DNA from: Lysobacter sp. KIS68-7
Lineage (GTDB): Bacteria > Pseudomonadota > Gammaproteobacteria > Xanthomonadales > Xanthomonadaceae
Length of the DNA: 64,000 nt
Assembly: GCF_021284745.1 (NCBI RefSeq)
Contig: NZ_CP089925.1
Coordinates: 806,001-870,000, forward strand
Direction of reading: 5' to 3'
Of the stretch, positions 11,539 through 20,945 are shown piece by piece (position 1 is the first letter of the stretch; each line of letters opens with the position of its first letter). Position numbers and translations under genes: made by a program. The notes beneath the pieces were generated by a model, which was not told the origin of the DNA, ran no database searches, and saw only the letters and a program-made list of their open reading frames with translations.

Positions 11539-12198
11539 ATGCGCTCCCGTCGCGCCCTCGTGTTCCTCGCCCTGCTCGCCGCTGTCGCAGCGGCGCCGTG
11601 CATGGCGCAGAACGTCACGATCTATCGCTGCCTCGACGCGAAGAACCACGTGACCTTGCGCGATTCGCCCTGCAAGGCCGGCGAGAAGCAGGAAGTCCGC
11701 ACGATGCAGCGCCCGGTCGATGCGCCGAAGCAACACCAGGTCGCCGAAGCGCCGCCCGAGGAACACGCGCCCGAATACGTCGACACGCACCACCACGACG
11801 TCACCTACGTCACCCCGCCGCGCCCGCTGTACGAATGCATCACGCCCGATGGCGAGAGCTACACCAGCGACACCGGCGACGGCAATCCGCGCTGGGTGCC
11901 GCTGTGGACGCTGGGCTACTACCCCGGCGTGCCCATGGTGGGCCCGCGCGTCGGTGTCGGCGTGGCGAGCGGCAACGTGGTGGGCACGATCGGCCCCGCA
12001 TCGACCATGGGCAGCGGCACCTACGTGCGCGATACCTGCTACGTCCTGCCGCAGGCGGACGTGTGCGATCGCGTGCGCGACCGCCGCGACGAGATCCGCA
12101 CGCGCTTCTTCAACGCGATGCCGAGCGAGCGCGATGTGCTGCGCGTCGAAGAACGTTCGCTCAACGCGCGCCTGGACGCCGACTGCGGCGGACGTTGA
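11539..12198 (+). CDS. Secreted DUF4124-domain protein (copy 1)
   Basis: 219 residues. A signal peptide (about 1-23, ending CMAQ) precedes a DUF4124 domain, NVTIYRCLDAKNHVTLRDSPCKAGEKQEVR (about 25-55). The middle is His/Pro-rich. The C-terminal half has paired cysteines (YECITPDGESY, DTCYVLPQADVCDR) likely to form periplasmic disulfides. DUF4124 proteins are small envelope proteins of unknown function. A second copy begins 26 bp downstream with the same N-terminal layout, so this is a tandem duplication. CAAGAT ends 6 nt before the ATG; no Shine-Dalgarno is seen. Confidence 0.85.
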   Translation: MRSRRALVFLALLAAVAAAPCMAQNVTIYRCLDAKNHVTLRDSPCKAGEKQEVRTMQRPVDAPKQHQVAEAPPEEHAPEYVDTHHHDVTYVTPPRPLYECITPDGESYTSDTGDGNPRWVPLWTLGYYPGVPMVGPRVGVGVASGNVVGTIGPASTMGSGTYVRDTCYVLPQADVCDRVRDRRDEIRTRFFNAMPSERDVLRVEERSLNARLDADCGGR

Positions 12199-12224
12199 AC
12201 GCGGCGCTGCGCTACGCTCGCCGC

Positions 12225-12854
12225 ATGCCTCGATCCCTGCCTGCCTTCCTCGGGTTGCTCGCCCTGCTCGCCTGCGCCGGCGCGCACGCGACCACCATCT
12301 ACCGCTGCACGGACGCCAAGGGCAGCGTGACGATGCAGAACGACACGCCCTGCCCGGCCGGGTCGAAGCAGGAAGTGCGCCACATCGGCGAACTGCCCAC
12401 CGCGCCCCCGCCCGCCGAAAGGCCCGCGGCCGCGCCCGTGGCCAACGTCCCACCGCCGGGTTCGCATTTCGAACTCGTGCGCGGCCCGGCGACGGATCCG
12501 CTGCCCGAGGCCAAGGTCCCCGTCGAGGATCGCAAGCCGCCCCCGCCCCTGTTCGAATGCAAGACCTACGCGGAGGAGACCTACCTCAGCGACTCGGGTG
12601 AAGGCGAGTCGCGCTGCGTCCTGATGAACACGGTGGGCCTGAATGGCGATCCGAACCTGGGCGCCGGCGAGGCCTGCGAGGTGAAGCAGGACACCTGCAC
12701 CCCGCTCGCCGATGCCGCACTGTGCAGTGCATGGCGCCGGCGCATCGACGAAGCGCAGTTCCGCATGACCTTCGCCAACGCATCGGACAAGGCCACGCGC
12801 AAGGCGGAGTACGAACGCCAGCTCGCCGCCTTCGTCGACAGCACGTGCCGTTGA
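12225..12854 (+). CDS. Secreted DUF4124-domain protein (copy 2)
   Basis: 209 residues. The signal peptide ends near CAGAHA; the DUF4124 domain is TTIYRCTDAKGSVTMQNDTPCPAGSKQEVRHI (about 23-54), close to the copy 25 kDa upstream gene at 11539. A proline/alanine linker and a cysteine-bearing C-terminal part (LFECKTYAEETYLSDSGEGE, ACEVKQDTCTPLADAALC) follow. TACGCT ends 6 nt before the start ATG and no Shine-Dalgarno is present, so it may also have its own promoter. Function unknown; the paralogues have diverged most in the linker. Confidence 0.83.
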   Translation: MPRSLPAFLGLLALLACAGAHATTIYRCTDAKGSVTMQNDTPCPAGSKQEVRHIGELPTAPPPAERPAAAPVANVPPPGSHFELVRGPATDPLPEAKVPVEDRKPPPPLFECKTYAEETYLSDSGEGESRCVLMNTVGLNGDPNLGAGEACEVKQDTCTPLADAALCSAWRRRIDEAQFRMTFANASDKATRKAEYERQLAAFVDSTCR

Positions 12855-13013
12855 CGCGCGCCATGCGCGCCTCGTAACGGATTTCGTATTTTCATCATGA
12901 TTGGCGCCGGATGAATCGGGGCGTTTTATTCTTTCTTGACCTGCACCACGCACTCGCCTAACCGTTGCTTGCCTAAGGTCGCCGTTCCTTACCCCGAGCG
13001 ATGAGGTGCATGC

Positions 13014-13235
13014 ATGGCGAACCAGACTCCCGGCAGCAACAACACCACCCGCAGCACGAGCAACCGCGGATTCGCAAGCATGGATCCGGAGATGCAGCGC
13101 AAGATCGCGCAGAAGGGCGGGGAAGCGGTCAGCCGCGACCGCGAACACATGTCGATGATCGGCCGCAAGGGCGGAGAAGCCTCCGGTGGAGGCAATCGCG
13201 GCAACCGGAGCGGCACCGAACAAGAGAATCGCTGA
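13014..13235 (+). CDS. Small KGG-repeat (YciG-like) stress protein
   Basis: 73 residues, very hydrophilic. Two KGG motifs at 34-36 and 52-54 (IAQKGGEAVSRDREHMSMIG, RKGGEASGGG) define the stress-induced KGG/YciG family, small glycine- and charge-rich proteins induced by general stress; molecular role unknown. GAGG at 13003-13006 gives a good ribosome site. The gene stands alone: 159 bp upstream (with TTGACC at 12936-12941 and only a weak TAACCG 17 nt later) and an intrinsic terminator downstream. Confidence 0.85.
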   Translation: MANQTPGSNNTTRSTSNRGFASMDPEMQRKIAQKGGEAVSRDREHMSMIGRKGGEASGGGNRGNRSGTEQENR

Positions 13236-13277
13236 GCCGCTGGAACACTGAAACGGCTGAGCTCTGACCACCACCAG

Positions 13278-13302
13278 AAAACGCCCGCCGCGCGGGCGTT
13301 TT
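13278..13302. terminator. Bidirectional intrinsic terminator
   Basis: A perfect 11-bp stem, AAAACGCCCGC-CGC-GCGGGCGTTTT, ending in TTTT on both strands. It lies between the KGG gene (plus) and the end of the sugar dehydrogenase gene (minus) and can serve both. Confidence 0.9.
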
Positions 13303-13311
13303 CGCATCCGC

Positions 13312-15048
13312 TCACTTTTCGACGCGCTGCAAGGCCTGGGCGTCGAAGTATTTCCGCACGCACGTGAAGCCCTGTCCGGCCAGCAGCATCTGGCCTTCGT
13401 TCCAGCGCACGGTGTGGCCGTCCCAGGCTTCGGCGCACCAATGGCGCAAGGGCTTCTTGCCCTGCAGGCGACGCGCGGACAATTGCGACATCCGCGAGGG
13501 CATCAGCGGCCCGGTCGCGGGCGCGGCTTCGATCACGAACACCTCGCCGTCCAAATCCACGATGTACAGGTTGCGCGACTGGTCCTCGCCGAAGGCGACG
13601 ATGTTGTTCATCGCACCGGCGTCGGGCGCGAAGTCCGCATTGCGCAGCGTGAACTGCCCGCTCGGGATCGTCGTGCCCACCACCAGGCTGGTCACGGGCA
13701 GCGACCACAGGTTGCCGTTGATGAAGTCGCCGAAGATGTACTGGTCCTTCAGCGATTCCACGGGACCGCGATACACGATGCCGCCGATCACCGTGTTGCC
13801 CTCGCGCGGGCCGGCGCCGTGCAGGTACTCGGCCACGGGCGGCGTGAACGCGGGACTGTCGATGCCCTTGAACTGATGCGTGCCCTCGCGCTGCGACCAG
13901 CCGAAGTTGTCGTTGCCCATCGCGACATCGATTTCTTCGACCGTGTCTTCGCCCACGTCGCCCAGGATCAGGATCGGCGAACCGGTCGGCGGGACGTAGA
14001 AGCTCGCGCGGAACGGATTGCGCAGCCCGTAGGACCAGATTTCCGGCGCGCCGCCGCCGTGCGCGAACGGGTTGTCGACCGGGATGCCGTAGTTGCGCGT
14101 GAGGTCGCTCGCGAAGTCGTCGCGCGAAACATCCACGCGCAGGATCTTGCCGAGCAGATTGTTGACGTTCTGCCCGTTGTTGTCGGGATCGCCGGCGCCA
14201 CCGCCGTCGCCGATCGCGATGTAGAGGAAGTTGTCGGGGCCGAAGCCGATCCAGCCGCCGTTGTGGACGAGCAACGGGTGCGGCTGTTGCAGGATGAGTT
14301 GCATCGTCGACGGATCGGCGATGTCGGGGTTGGCGGCATCGCGGGTGTAGCGACGCACCTCGATCGTGCCGACCGGATCGGTCACGAACACGTAGAACTG
14401 GCCACTCGTTGCATAATCCGGCGCGGTCGCGAAGCCGAGCAGGCCGCGCTCGCCGCTCGTGGACAGCGTGCCGCGCAAGTCGAGGAAGGGCACGGCTGCG
14501 ACGGTCCCGTTGGACGGCGTGAGGATTCGGATGCGTCCGGCCAGCTCGCCGACGAACACGCGCCCGGTGCCATCGGGCACCGGCGCGACGAACACTGGCG
14601 ACGACAATCCGAACGCAACGCGACGCACCTGGAAGCGCGCACTCGGTTGGTCGGTGACGGTCACTGCGAGCGCGAGCGTCGTGGTCGAGATGCCGTCGTT
14701 CGCACCGAGCACGAGGTTGTAGACGTTGTCGTTGCCCGCATCCAGCGGCACTTCGAAATCCGGCGGCGCGTTGAACGAGAGTGCGCCCGCGGTGGTCATG
14801 TTGAACAAGGCCGCGTCCGGGCCGCCGGCGATGGTGAAGGCGATGGTGTCGCCGTTCGCATCGGTGGCGGTCGCGTTGTAGAACACGCCCGTGGTGTCTT
14901 CGACCACCGAGACGTTCGCTGGCGAGGTGAACACCGGTGGCGAGTTGCCGACGGTGATGCTGCCGCTGGTCATGCCGCTGCCGCAGCCGGCGAGGGCCAG
15001 CGCGCAGCCGGCGATGAATCCGTTCAGTGCATGGCGCAACGGCGACAT
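13312..15048 (-). CDS. Lipoprotein, PQQ-type glucose/sorbosone dehydrogenase family
   Basis: 578 residues. The signal peptide ends in a lipobox (LALAGC, lipidated Cys22). Residues about 35-135 look like a cadherin-like Ig domain (SVVEDTTGVFYNATATDANGDTI). The rest is a six-bladed propeller of the GSDH family, with GERGLLGFATAPDY, GWIGFGPDNFLYIAIGDGGGAGDP, EIWSYGLRNPFR and GDVGEDTVEEIDV. PQQ- and calcium-dependent sugar oxidation is the family reaction; the substrate is unknown. The last ~60 residues (RHWCAEAWDGHTVRWNEGQM) are an extension I do not recognise. GGAGAA precedes the ATG by 6 nt. Confidence 0.87.
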   Translation of the reverse strand: MSPLRHALNGFIAGCALALAGCGSGMTSGSITVGNSPPVFTSPANVSVVEDTTGVFYNATATDANGDTIAFTIAGGPDAALFNMTTAGALSFNAPPDFEVPLDAGNDNVYNLVLGANDGISTTTLALAVTVTDQPSARFQVRRVAFGLSSPVFVAPVPDGTGRVFVGELAGRIRILTPSNGTVAAVPFLDLRGTLSTSGERGLLGFATAPDYATSGQFYVFVTDPVGTIEVRRYTRDAANPDIADPSTMQLILQQPHPLLVHNGGWIGFGPDNFLYIAIGDGGGAGDPDNNGQNVNNLLGKILRVDVSRDDFASDLTRNYGIPVDNPFAHGGGAPEIWSYGLRNPFRASFYVPPTGSPILILGDVGEDTVEEIDVAMGNDNFGWSQREGTHQFKGIDSPAFTPPVAEYLHGAGPREGNTVIGGIVYRGPVESLKDQYIFGDFINGNLWSLPVTSLVVGTTIPSGQFTLRNADFAPDAGAMNNIVAFGEDQSRNLYIVDLDGEVFVIEAAPATGPLMPSRMSQLSARRLQGKKPLRHWCAEAWDGHTVRWNEGQMLLAGQGFTCVRKYFDAQALQRVEK

Positions 15049-15127
15049 CGTCCGTTCTCCGGCGCGGACAGCGCGCTCGATGATGCGCGCGGCGCCGGAA
15101 GCGGCCGGTGAAGCGCCCGACCGTTCG

Positions 15128-15904
15128 TCAGAAACCGTAGCGCAGGAATCCGCCGTCCACGGCGATGCATTCGCCCGTCACGTAGGACGAGGCCGGCAGG
15201 CACAGGAAAGCCACCGCGGCCGCCACCTCTTCCGGTTCACCGATGCGGCCCACCGGCGTGCGCAGCAAGACCTCGTCCAGGTAATCCGGATCGGCGAGCT
15301 TGTCGTGCGTGCGCCGCGTGCGGATGTACCAGGGCGCCACCGCGTTGACGCGGATGCCGTCCTCGGCCCATTCCACAGCGAGGTTGCGCGTCATCTGGTG
15401 CATCGCGGCCTTGCTCATGCCGTAGGGCGCGCCGCTGCGCACGTGCGTGATGCCCGAGACGCTGCCGACGTTGACGATGCTCGAAGAGGCGTGCTTCGTC
15501 AGCAGCGGATAGGCATAGCGCGACAGTTCGAACGCGGAGAACAGGTTGATCTCGAAGATCTTCCGCCATTCGTCTTCACTGTATTCCACCGCGGCGCGCG
15601 TGAGGTTCCCGCCCGCGTTGTTGACCAGGATGTGCAGGCCTTCGCCGAAGTCCTCGACCCAGTCGAGCAGTTCGCGACGCTGGTCGTCCTCGGCCACGTC
15701 GGCGACGAAGACCTGCACGTCGCGCTCGGGAAAATCCTCGGCAAGTTCGGCGCGCGCCGATTCCAGCCCCGCCGCATCGCGCGCGGCGAGCAGCACGTCG
15801 GCACCGAACCCGAGCAGCTCGCGCGCGATGGCGCGTCCGATGCCCGCGCTGCCACCGGTGACCAGGGCCAGCTGTCCGTCCAACCGCCAGCGCTTGGGAT
15901 CCAT
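15128..15904 (-). CDS. SDR family oxidoreductase (tropinone-reductase-like)
   Basis: 258 residues, classical short-chain dehydrogenase. Cofactor loop [15 protein letters not shown], catalytic Ser in NVGSVSGI and the YxxxK motif YGMSK are intact. The sequence resembles the tropinone-reductase-like bacterial SDRs, whose substrates are mostly unknown. GAGGAC lies before the ATG. TATCCT on the minus strand (15959 to 15954) is a plausible -10. The sugar dehydrogenase gene follows after 79 bp on the same strand. Confidence 0.9.
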   Translation of the reverse strand: MDPKRWRLDGQLALVTGGSAGIGRAIARELLGFGADVLLAARDAAGLESARAELAEDFPERDVQVFVADVAEDDQRRELLDWVEDFGEGLHILVNNAGGNLTRAAVEYSEDEWRKIFEINLFSAFELSRYAYPLLTKHASSSIVNVGSVSGITHVRSGAPYGMSKAAMHQMTRNLAVEWAEDGIRVNAVAPWYIRTRRTHDKLADPDYLDEVLLRTPVGRIGEPEEVAAAVAFLCLPASSYVTGECIAVDGGFLRYGF

Positions 15905-15952
15905 GCGTGCGAAGTCCTCGAAGTGGCCGTGCCCGGTACGTCGGGTCCGGCG

Positions 15953-15959
15953 TAGGATA
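15953..15959. promoter_or_regulatory. Overlapping divergent -10 elements
   Basis: TAGGATA reads as TAGGAT on plus (toward the lipoprotein gene at 15989) and TATCCT on minus (toward the SDR gene). The two -10 boxes share five bases, so RNA polymerase could not occupy both at once. No good -35 is seen on either side. Confidence 0.35.
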
Positions 15960-15988
15960 GCCGCAGCCTTCCATCGGACGATGCCGAG

Positions 15989-16288
15989 ATGATGCGACCC
16001 CTGCTGGCAGCACCCCTCGCCGCCCTGCTGTGCACGTTGGCGCTGGCCGGATGCTCGAAGCCCGAGAAGCCGGAGAAGGAGCGCCCGCCGTCGCCGCAGG
16101 CCGGGGTGTCGGCGGACGTGCGGCCGCAGGTCTCGCAAGGCACCACCGCGGCCGCGGTCACGCAGGCGATTCGCTCGCCGATCGAACGCGCGCAGGGCAC
16201 GGAGGCCACGACGCTCGAGGCCGCCAAGAAGCAGGACGCGTCGATCGATGCGCAGACCAGCGGACAGGATCCGCAGCCTGCGCAATAA
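15989..16288 (+). CDS. Small predicted lipoprotein
   Basis: 99 residues. The signal peptide ends in a lipobox TLALAGC-SK, followed by a low-complexity Lys/Glu/Pro stretch and an Ala/Thr/Gln-rich tail. No domain is recognised. Two adjacent ATGs (15989, 15992) are possible starts. It converges on sppA with a 14-bp gap. Confidence 0.72.
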   Translation: MMRPLLAAPLAALLCTLALAGCSKPEKPEKERPPSPQAGVSADVRPQVSQGTTAAAVTQAIRSPIERAQGTEATTLEAAKKQDASIDAQTSGQDPQPAQ

Positions 16289-16302
16289 GCTGGGGTTCTA
16301 GC

Positions 16303-18201
16303 TCAAAGCTCGCAGAAGCAATACGCCAGCGCCTTCACCGGCGCGCCGGGCGTGCGCTGCATCGCGGCGTCGAGGAACTGCAGGTCCGCGCTCATTTGCG
16401 GCACGCTGCGCGCGACCACCGCGCGCGCCATGCCCTGCGCGAACGAGGAATCGTGCAACCACGCCGCGCCCGCGCGGCTTTGCACGAAACCTGCGAACAG
16501 GCGTTCGAACGGCGTGGCTTCGCGCTCGATGTAACGCACGCGCCAGGTGTCCGGCTTGCCGAGCTTCGCGCGCTTGGCGGCATCGTCGACCGCGTTCTGC
16601 AATCCGCCGAAATCATCGACCAGGCCGCGCTCGCGCGCCTGCGCACCCGTCCACACGCGGCCGCGCGCGATGCCGTCGATCTGTTCGACGCTGCGCTTGC
16701 GCGCCTGCGCGACGCCATGGGTGAAATCGCGATAGCCCTTTTCGATGACCGACTGCACGACGTCGCCGACCGCGGGGTCGAGCGGACGCGTGACGTCGAA
16801 CGCACCGGCAAAGCGCGTCGTGCCCACGCCGTCGGCATGCACGCCGATCTTTTCCAGCGCGCGCGGGAAGGTCGGGATCACGCCGAAGATGCCGATGGAA
16901 CCGGTGATCGTCGAAGGATCGGCGTAGATGCGATCGGCATCCATCGAGATCCAGTAACCACCCGATGCCGCCAGGTCGCCCATCGACACCACGACGGGCT
17001 TGCCCGCGGCCTTGAGCGCAACGACTTCGCGGCGGATCTGCTCCGAAGCAAACACTTCGCCACCGGGCGAATCCACGCGCAGGACGAGCGCCTTGACGTT
17101 GTCGTCGTCGCGCGCCTCGCGCAGCAATGCCGCGGTGGATTCGCCACCGATGCGGCCCGGCGGTTGTTCGCCGCCACTGATCTCGCCTTCGGCCACGACC
17201 ACGGCCACCTGCGGGCGCGGATCGGCGGAAGGAATGCCATCGTCGACGTGGCGCAGGTAGGTGTCGTAGCTCACCTGGCGGAAGCCGCCCGGTGCATCGG
17301 CATCCGCGACGCCGCGATCGATCAGCAGGTCGTCGACCTGTTCTTCGGTCTTCAGTCCATCGACGAGCTTCTGCTGCAACGCATAGCGCGCCAGGTCGCC
17401 GCCCGCGGCGGCGATGCCTTCGGGCATGGTGTCGATGCCGGCGGCGAGCTTGTCCGCGCTGAGGTCGCGCGCCTTCGCCACATCGCCGAGGTAGCGCTGC
17501 CACACGTCGTTCATCCAGAACAGGTCGGCTTCCTTCGCCTGCGGCGAAGCGGCGTCGAGCACGTAGGGCTCGGCGGCCGACTTGTATTCGCCCACCTTGA
17601 ACAGGTGCACGTCGACGCCGAGCTTGTCCTGCAGGCCCTGGCGGTAATACAAGCGATAGCGGTCCAGGCCTTCGAGCACGAGGCCGCCCATCGGATCCAG
17701 GTACACCTCGTTCGCCTGCGCCGCGAGCAGGTATTGCTCCTGCATGTAGGACTCGCCGAACGAAACGACCTGTTTGCCGGACGCGCGCACGCGCGCGATC
17801 GCCGCGGCGAGTTCGCGCAGCGAGGCATAACCGGTGGGTTCGAGGCGATCGAAGCGGAGGAACACGCGTTCGATGCGCTTGTCCTTCGACGCCGCATCGA
17901 GCGCGCGCAGCAGGTCGCGCAACTGCACTTCTTCGCCACGCTGGTCGCCCAGCACGCGGGCGAGCGCGCGGCTCGCGGTGTCGCTGCTGAACTGTTCGAC
18001 CAGGCGGCCTTCCGGCGCGACGACCAGCGTCGTGCGATCGGACAAGGGCCGCAGGCCGCCGCCCCCGAACATCATCGTCAGCACGATCAGCAACAACCCG
18101 AAGAACACGAGGTTGAAGACGAGGCGGCGGGTGAAGTTCATCGCATCCCACAGCCACAGGAAGAACCGGGCGATGGGACCGTGGCGACGCACTTCGTTCA
18201 T
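16303..18201 (-). CDS. sppA: Signal peptide peptidase SppA (67K type)
   Basis: 632 residues, matching the long two-domain SppA. It degrades cleaved signal peptides in the inner membrane through a Ser-Lys dyad. One N-terminal membrane helix (about 28-45) anchors the protein. The catalytic lysine is Lys207 (VGEYKSAAEPYV) in the first repeat and the nucleophile Ser413 (DLAASGGYWIS) in the second, close to E. coli Lys209 and Ser409. Two S49 domains span about 130-280 and 330-520. TGGAG lies before the ATG. It follows the MATE gene by 49 bp on the same strand. Confidence 0.95.
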   Translation of the reverse strand: MNEVRRHGPIARFFLWLWDAMNFTRRLVFNLVFFGLLLIVLTMMFGGGGLRPLSDRTTLVVAPEGRLVEQFSSDTASRALARVLGDQRGEEVQLRDLLRALDAASKDKRIERVFLRFDRLEPTGYASLRELAAAIARVRASGKQVVSFGESYMQEQYLLAAQANEVYLDPMGGLVLEGLDRYRLYYRQGLQDKLGVDVHLFKVGEYKSAAEPYVLDAASPQAKEADLFWMNDVWQRYLGDVAKARDLSADKLAAGIDTMPEGIAAAGGDLARYALQQKLVDGLKTEEQVDDLLIDRGVADADAPGGFRQVSYDTYLRHVDDGIPSADPRPQVAVVVAEGEISGGEQPPGRIGGESTAALLREARDDDNVKALVLRVDSPGGEVFASEQIRREVVALKAAGKPVVVSMGDLAASGGYWISMDADRIYADPSTITGSIGIFGVIPTFPRALEKIGVHADGVGTTRFAGAFDVTRPLDPAVGDVVQSVIEKGYRDFTHGVAQARKRSVEQIDGIARGRVWTGAQARERGLVDDFGGLQNAVDDAAKRAKLGKPDTWRVRYIEREATPFERLFAGFVQSRAGAAWLHDSSFAQGMARAVVARSVPQMSADLQFLDAAMQRTPGAPVKALAYCFCEL

Positions 18202-18250
18202 TGCAATGCTCCAGGCAGGCAGCGCAGGTTAGCGGCAGCGGCGCCGGGTT

Positions 18251-19660
18251 TCATGCGCCGTCGGTCATGGCGGCGTTCGGCCGCGGGGTGGCGGGGTTTT
18301 CGCCATCGTGCATGGGGACGCGTCGCGACGAGCGCAAGAAGCGGGTCGACAACAGGACCGCCGCGGTGGTGAGCCCGACGATCAAGCCCATCCACATGCC
18401 CTGCGGACCCCAGCCAAGGCCGAGTCCGAGTCCCGCGCCGAGCGGCATGCCCACGCCCCAGTACGCGAAGGCGGCGAGCAGCATCGGCCGCCGGGTGTCG
18501 CGCAGCCCGCGCAGCGCGCCGGCCGAGAGGACCTGGACGCCATCGGGGAACTGGAACGCTGCGGCGTACAGCAGCAGCGTGCCCGCGAGCGCCGCCACGG
18601 TCGCATCGGCGGTGTAGAGCGAGGCGAGTTGCTGGTGGCCGAACAGCAGCAGCACGCCTGAGAGCGCCTGCGTGGCGAACATCAGCGTGTAGCCGGCGAA
18701 GGCCGCGCGACGCAGGCCGTCGCGATCGCCGCGGCCGAGCGCATGGCCGACGCGCACCGTGGTCGCTTCCGCGAGCCCGAACGGAATCATGAAGCACAGG
18801 CTCGACACGTTGATCGCGATCTGGTGCGCGGCCACCTGCACGCCGCCCAGGCGACCGATGAGCAAGGCCGTGGCGATGAACAAGCCGCCTTCCATCAACA
18901 CCGTCACGCCGATCGGCAGCCCGGTGCGCAGCAGGTCGCGCAACACCGGCACGTGCGGCGGATCGAAACGCGCGAACAGTCCCAGCGATGCGAAGCGCTT
19001 CGAGCGGCCGAGATACAGCGCGAACGCGATCGCCTGCGCCCACATCATCACCGCGGAGGCGTAACCCAACCCGGCCGCGCCGAGTTCCGGCAAACCCCAG
19101 ACGCCCCACGTCAGCGCATAGCCCAGCGGGACCAGCAGGACCAGGCCGCCGAAGCCCAGCACCATCGTCGGCAGCGTCCAGTGCAGTCCGTCGCTCAGGT
19201 AACGCATGCACAGGTACAGGGTGAGCGCAGGCACGCCCCAGCGCAGGCCGTGCAGGAAGGCGATCGCACCCGGGCGGATGTCCGGCGCGATGCCCATCGG
19301 TTCCAGCGCCAGGGTCACCACGCTCAGGAAGGCGAACAGGACGATGCCGAGCATCGCCGCCAGCCACATCGCCTGACGGAACAAGGGCGCGATCTCCGCG
19401 CGCCGCCCGGCCCCGTCGAGCTGGGACACCGCCGGCGGCAGCGCCATCAGCGTGCCCATCGGCATCATCATCGGCAGCCAGAAAAGCGCCGTCCCCACGG
19501 CCACCGCCGCCAGCGTGCGCGTGCCGTGGTGGCCGGCGATCACGCTGTCGACGAAGCCGATCAGGCCGGTCGACAGGTGGCCGAGCACGAGCGGCGCGGC
19601 GAGCGTCGCGCTGGTGCGCAGTTCGCGCGAAAAGCGCGGCGCGGGGGCGGTCGTGTCCAT
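18251..19660 (-). CDS. MATE family efflux transporter (NorM type)
   Basis: 469 residues with about 12 hydrophobic segments in two homologous halves. LVLGHLSTGLIGFVDSVIAGHHGTRTLAAVAVG at the N-terminus is the MatE signature; the second half has a matching ATALLIGRLGGVQVAAHQIAINVSS segment. MATE proteins expel cationic drugs and dyes using a Na+ or H+ gradient. The start MDTTAPAPRFSRELR is chosen because the upstream in-frame extension is arginine/proline-rich and unlike the family. Substrate cannot be predicted. Confidence 0.92.
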   Translation of the reverse strand: MDTTAPAPRFSRELRTSATLAAPLVLGHLSTGLIGFVDSVIAGHHGTRTLAAVAVGTALFWLPMMMPMGTLMALPPAVSQLDGAGRRAEIAPLFRQAMWLAAMLGIVLFAFLSVVTLALEPMGIAPDIRPGAIAFLHGLRWGVPALTLYLCMRYLSDGLHWTLPTMVLGFGGLVLLVPLGYALTWGVWGLPELGAAGLGYASAVMMWAQAIAFALYLGRSKRFASLGLFARFDPPHVPVLRDLLRTGLPIGVTVLMEGGLFIATALLIGRLGGVQVAAHQIAINVSSLCFMIPFGLAEATTVRVGHALGRGDRDGLRRAAFAGYTLMFATQALSGVLLLFGHQQLASLYTADATVAALAGTLLLYAAAFQFPDGVQVLSAGALRGLRDTRRPMLLAAFAYWGVGMPLGAGLGLGLGWGPQGMWMGLIVGLTTAAVLLSTRFLRSSRRVPMHDGENPATPRPNAAMTDGA

Positions 19661-19752
19661 TCGTGGGGGTCGAATCGTGGGGGGCGCGAAGGTGCGCAGG
19701 GCGCACGGTCGCAAAGCGTCGTTTATCTTAGCCGGGTGCCAGGGGAAGACCG

Positions 19753-20943
19753 ATGAGCGAAAAGGACAACGCGAGCACCGCGGCCACCGCCACGCCGCGG
19801 CCGGCCTGCCAGAACTGCGGCGTGCCGCTGCTGGGCGAGCACTGCTATGCCTGCGGCCAGCCGACCAAGGGCCTCGTGCGCCATTTCAGCAGCATCGTCG
19901 GCGATTTCCTCGACACGGTCTTCAACATCGACGCGCGCGTGTTCCGCACGCTGTGGCCGCTGTTCGCCAAGCCGGGCTTCCTCAGCCGCGAGTATTTCGA
20001 AGGCCACCGCATCCGCTTCGTCAGCCCGGTGCGGCTGTTCGTGTTCCTGAGCATCGTGACCTTCTTCGTCGCACAGCTGACGCTGGACTTCGGCAGCACG
20101 AAGTTCGACGTCGACGGCAACGACTCCGGCATTTCCGCGGGCAAGACCGTGCAGGAAGTGCAGAAGCGCCGCGATGCCGCCCTCAAGGAACTCAACAAGG
20201 CCAAGGCCGAGAACACCGGCACGCCGGGCGTGGGCGTGGGCCTGGACGCGGCCGCCAACGCGATCAGGTCGCAGGCCGATCGCCGCATCAAGCAACTCCA
20301 GGACGCCGAGAAGGCCGGCACGCCGCCCCCGCCACCCGAGGTCGGCGTGAGAGCGGGCCTGAAGGGCGACGACAGCGGCGACAACAACAACATCAGCTTC
20401 AACGACAAGGGCCCGTGGGATCCGGTGAAGAACCCGATCGACATCCCGTGGGCGCCGAACTTCGTCAACCACAAGTTCAACGAACTGGCCGGGCACGCGA
20501 AGGACAACATCGCGCGCATGCAGCACGACCCGAACCTGTTCAAGGACGCGGCGCTGAAGACCGTGCCGTCCACCCTGTTCGTGCTGATGCCGATCTTCGC
20601 GCTGATGCTGAAGATCATCTATGCGTTCAAGCGCCGCCTGTACATGGAGCACCTGATCGTCGCGCTGCACAGCCACGCGTTCCTGTGCCTGTCGCTGCTG
20701 TTGCTGTTCCTGGTGATGGCGGCGCAGGATGCGATGGCCCCGCGGGCGCAGGGCCTGTTCCACCTCATGGAGACGGGCCTGTGGATCTGGATGCCCGTGT
20801 ACCTTTTCCTCATGCAGAAGCGTGTCTATGGTCAAGGCTGGACCATGACCTTGCTGAAATACTGCATCCTCGGTTTCTGCTATTTCGTCCTGTTGTCGCT
20901 GGGTGCCGCGTTCACCTTGCTGGCGAGCCTCGTCTGGATGTGA
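19753..20943 (+). CDS. DUF3667 membrane protein with N-terminal zinc ribbon
   Basis: 396 residues. A four-cysteine ribbon CQNCG...CYACG at about 19-36 is followed by the DUF3667 core (TLWPLFAKPGFLSREYFEGHRIRFVSPVRLFVFLSIVTFF), one membrane helix, a long polar insert (about 115-260, Lys/Asp rich) and four more helices at the C-terminus. The function of this bacterial family is unknown. AGGGGAAG precedes the ATG and TATCTT (19725-19730) is a possible -10. The next gene starts 2 bp after the stop. Confidence 0.87.
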   Translation: MSEKDNASTAATATPRPACQNCGVPLLGEHCYACGQPTKGLVRHFSSIVGDFLDTVFNIDARVFRTLWPLFAKPGFLSREYFEGHRIRFVSPVRLFVFLSIVTFFVAQLTLDFGSTKFDVDGNDSGISAGKTVQEVQKRRDAALKELNKAKAENTGTPGVGVGLDAAANAIRSQADRRIKQLQDAEKAGTPPPPPEVGVRAGLKGDDSGDNNNISFNDKGPWDPVKNPIDIPWAPNFVNHKFNELAGHAKDNIARMQHDPNLFKDAALKTVPSTLFVLMPIFALMLKIIYAFKRRLYMEHLIVALHSHAFLCLSLLLLFLVMAAQDAMAPRAQGLFHLMETGLWIWMPVYLFLMQKRVYGQGWTMTLLKYCILGFCYFVLLSLGAAFTLLASLVWM

Positions 20944-20945
20944 AC

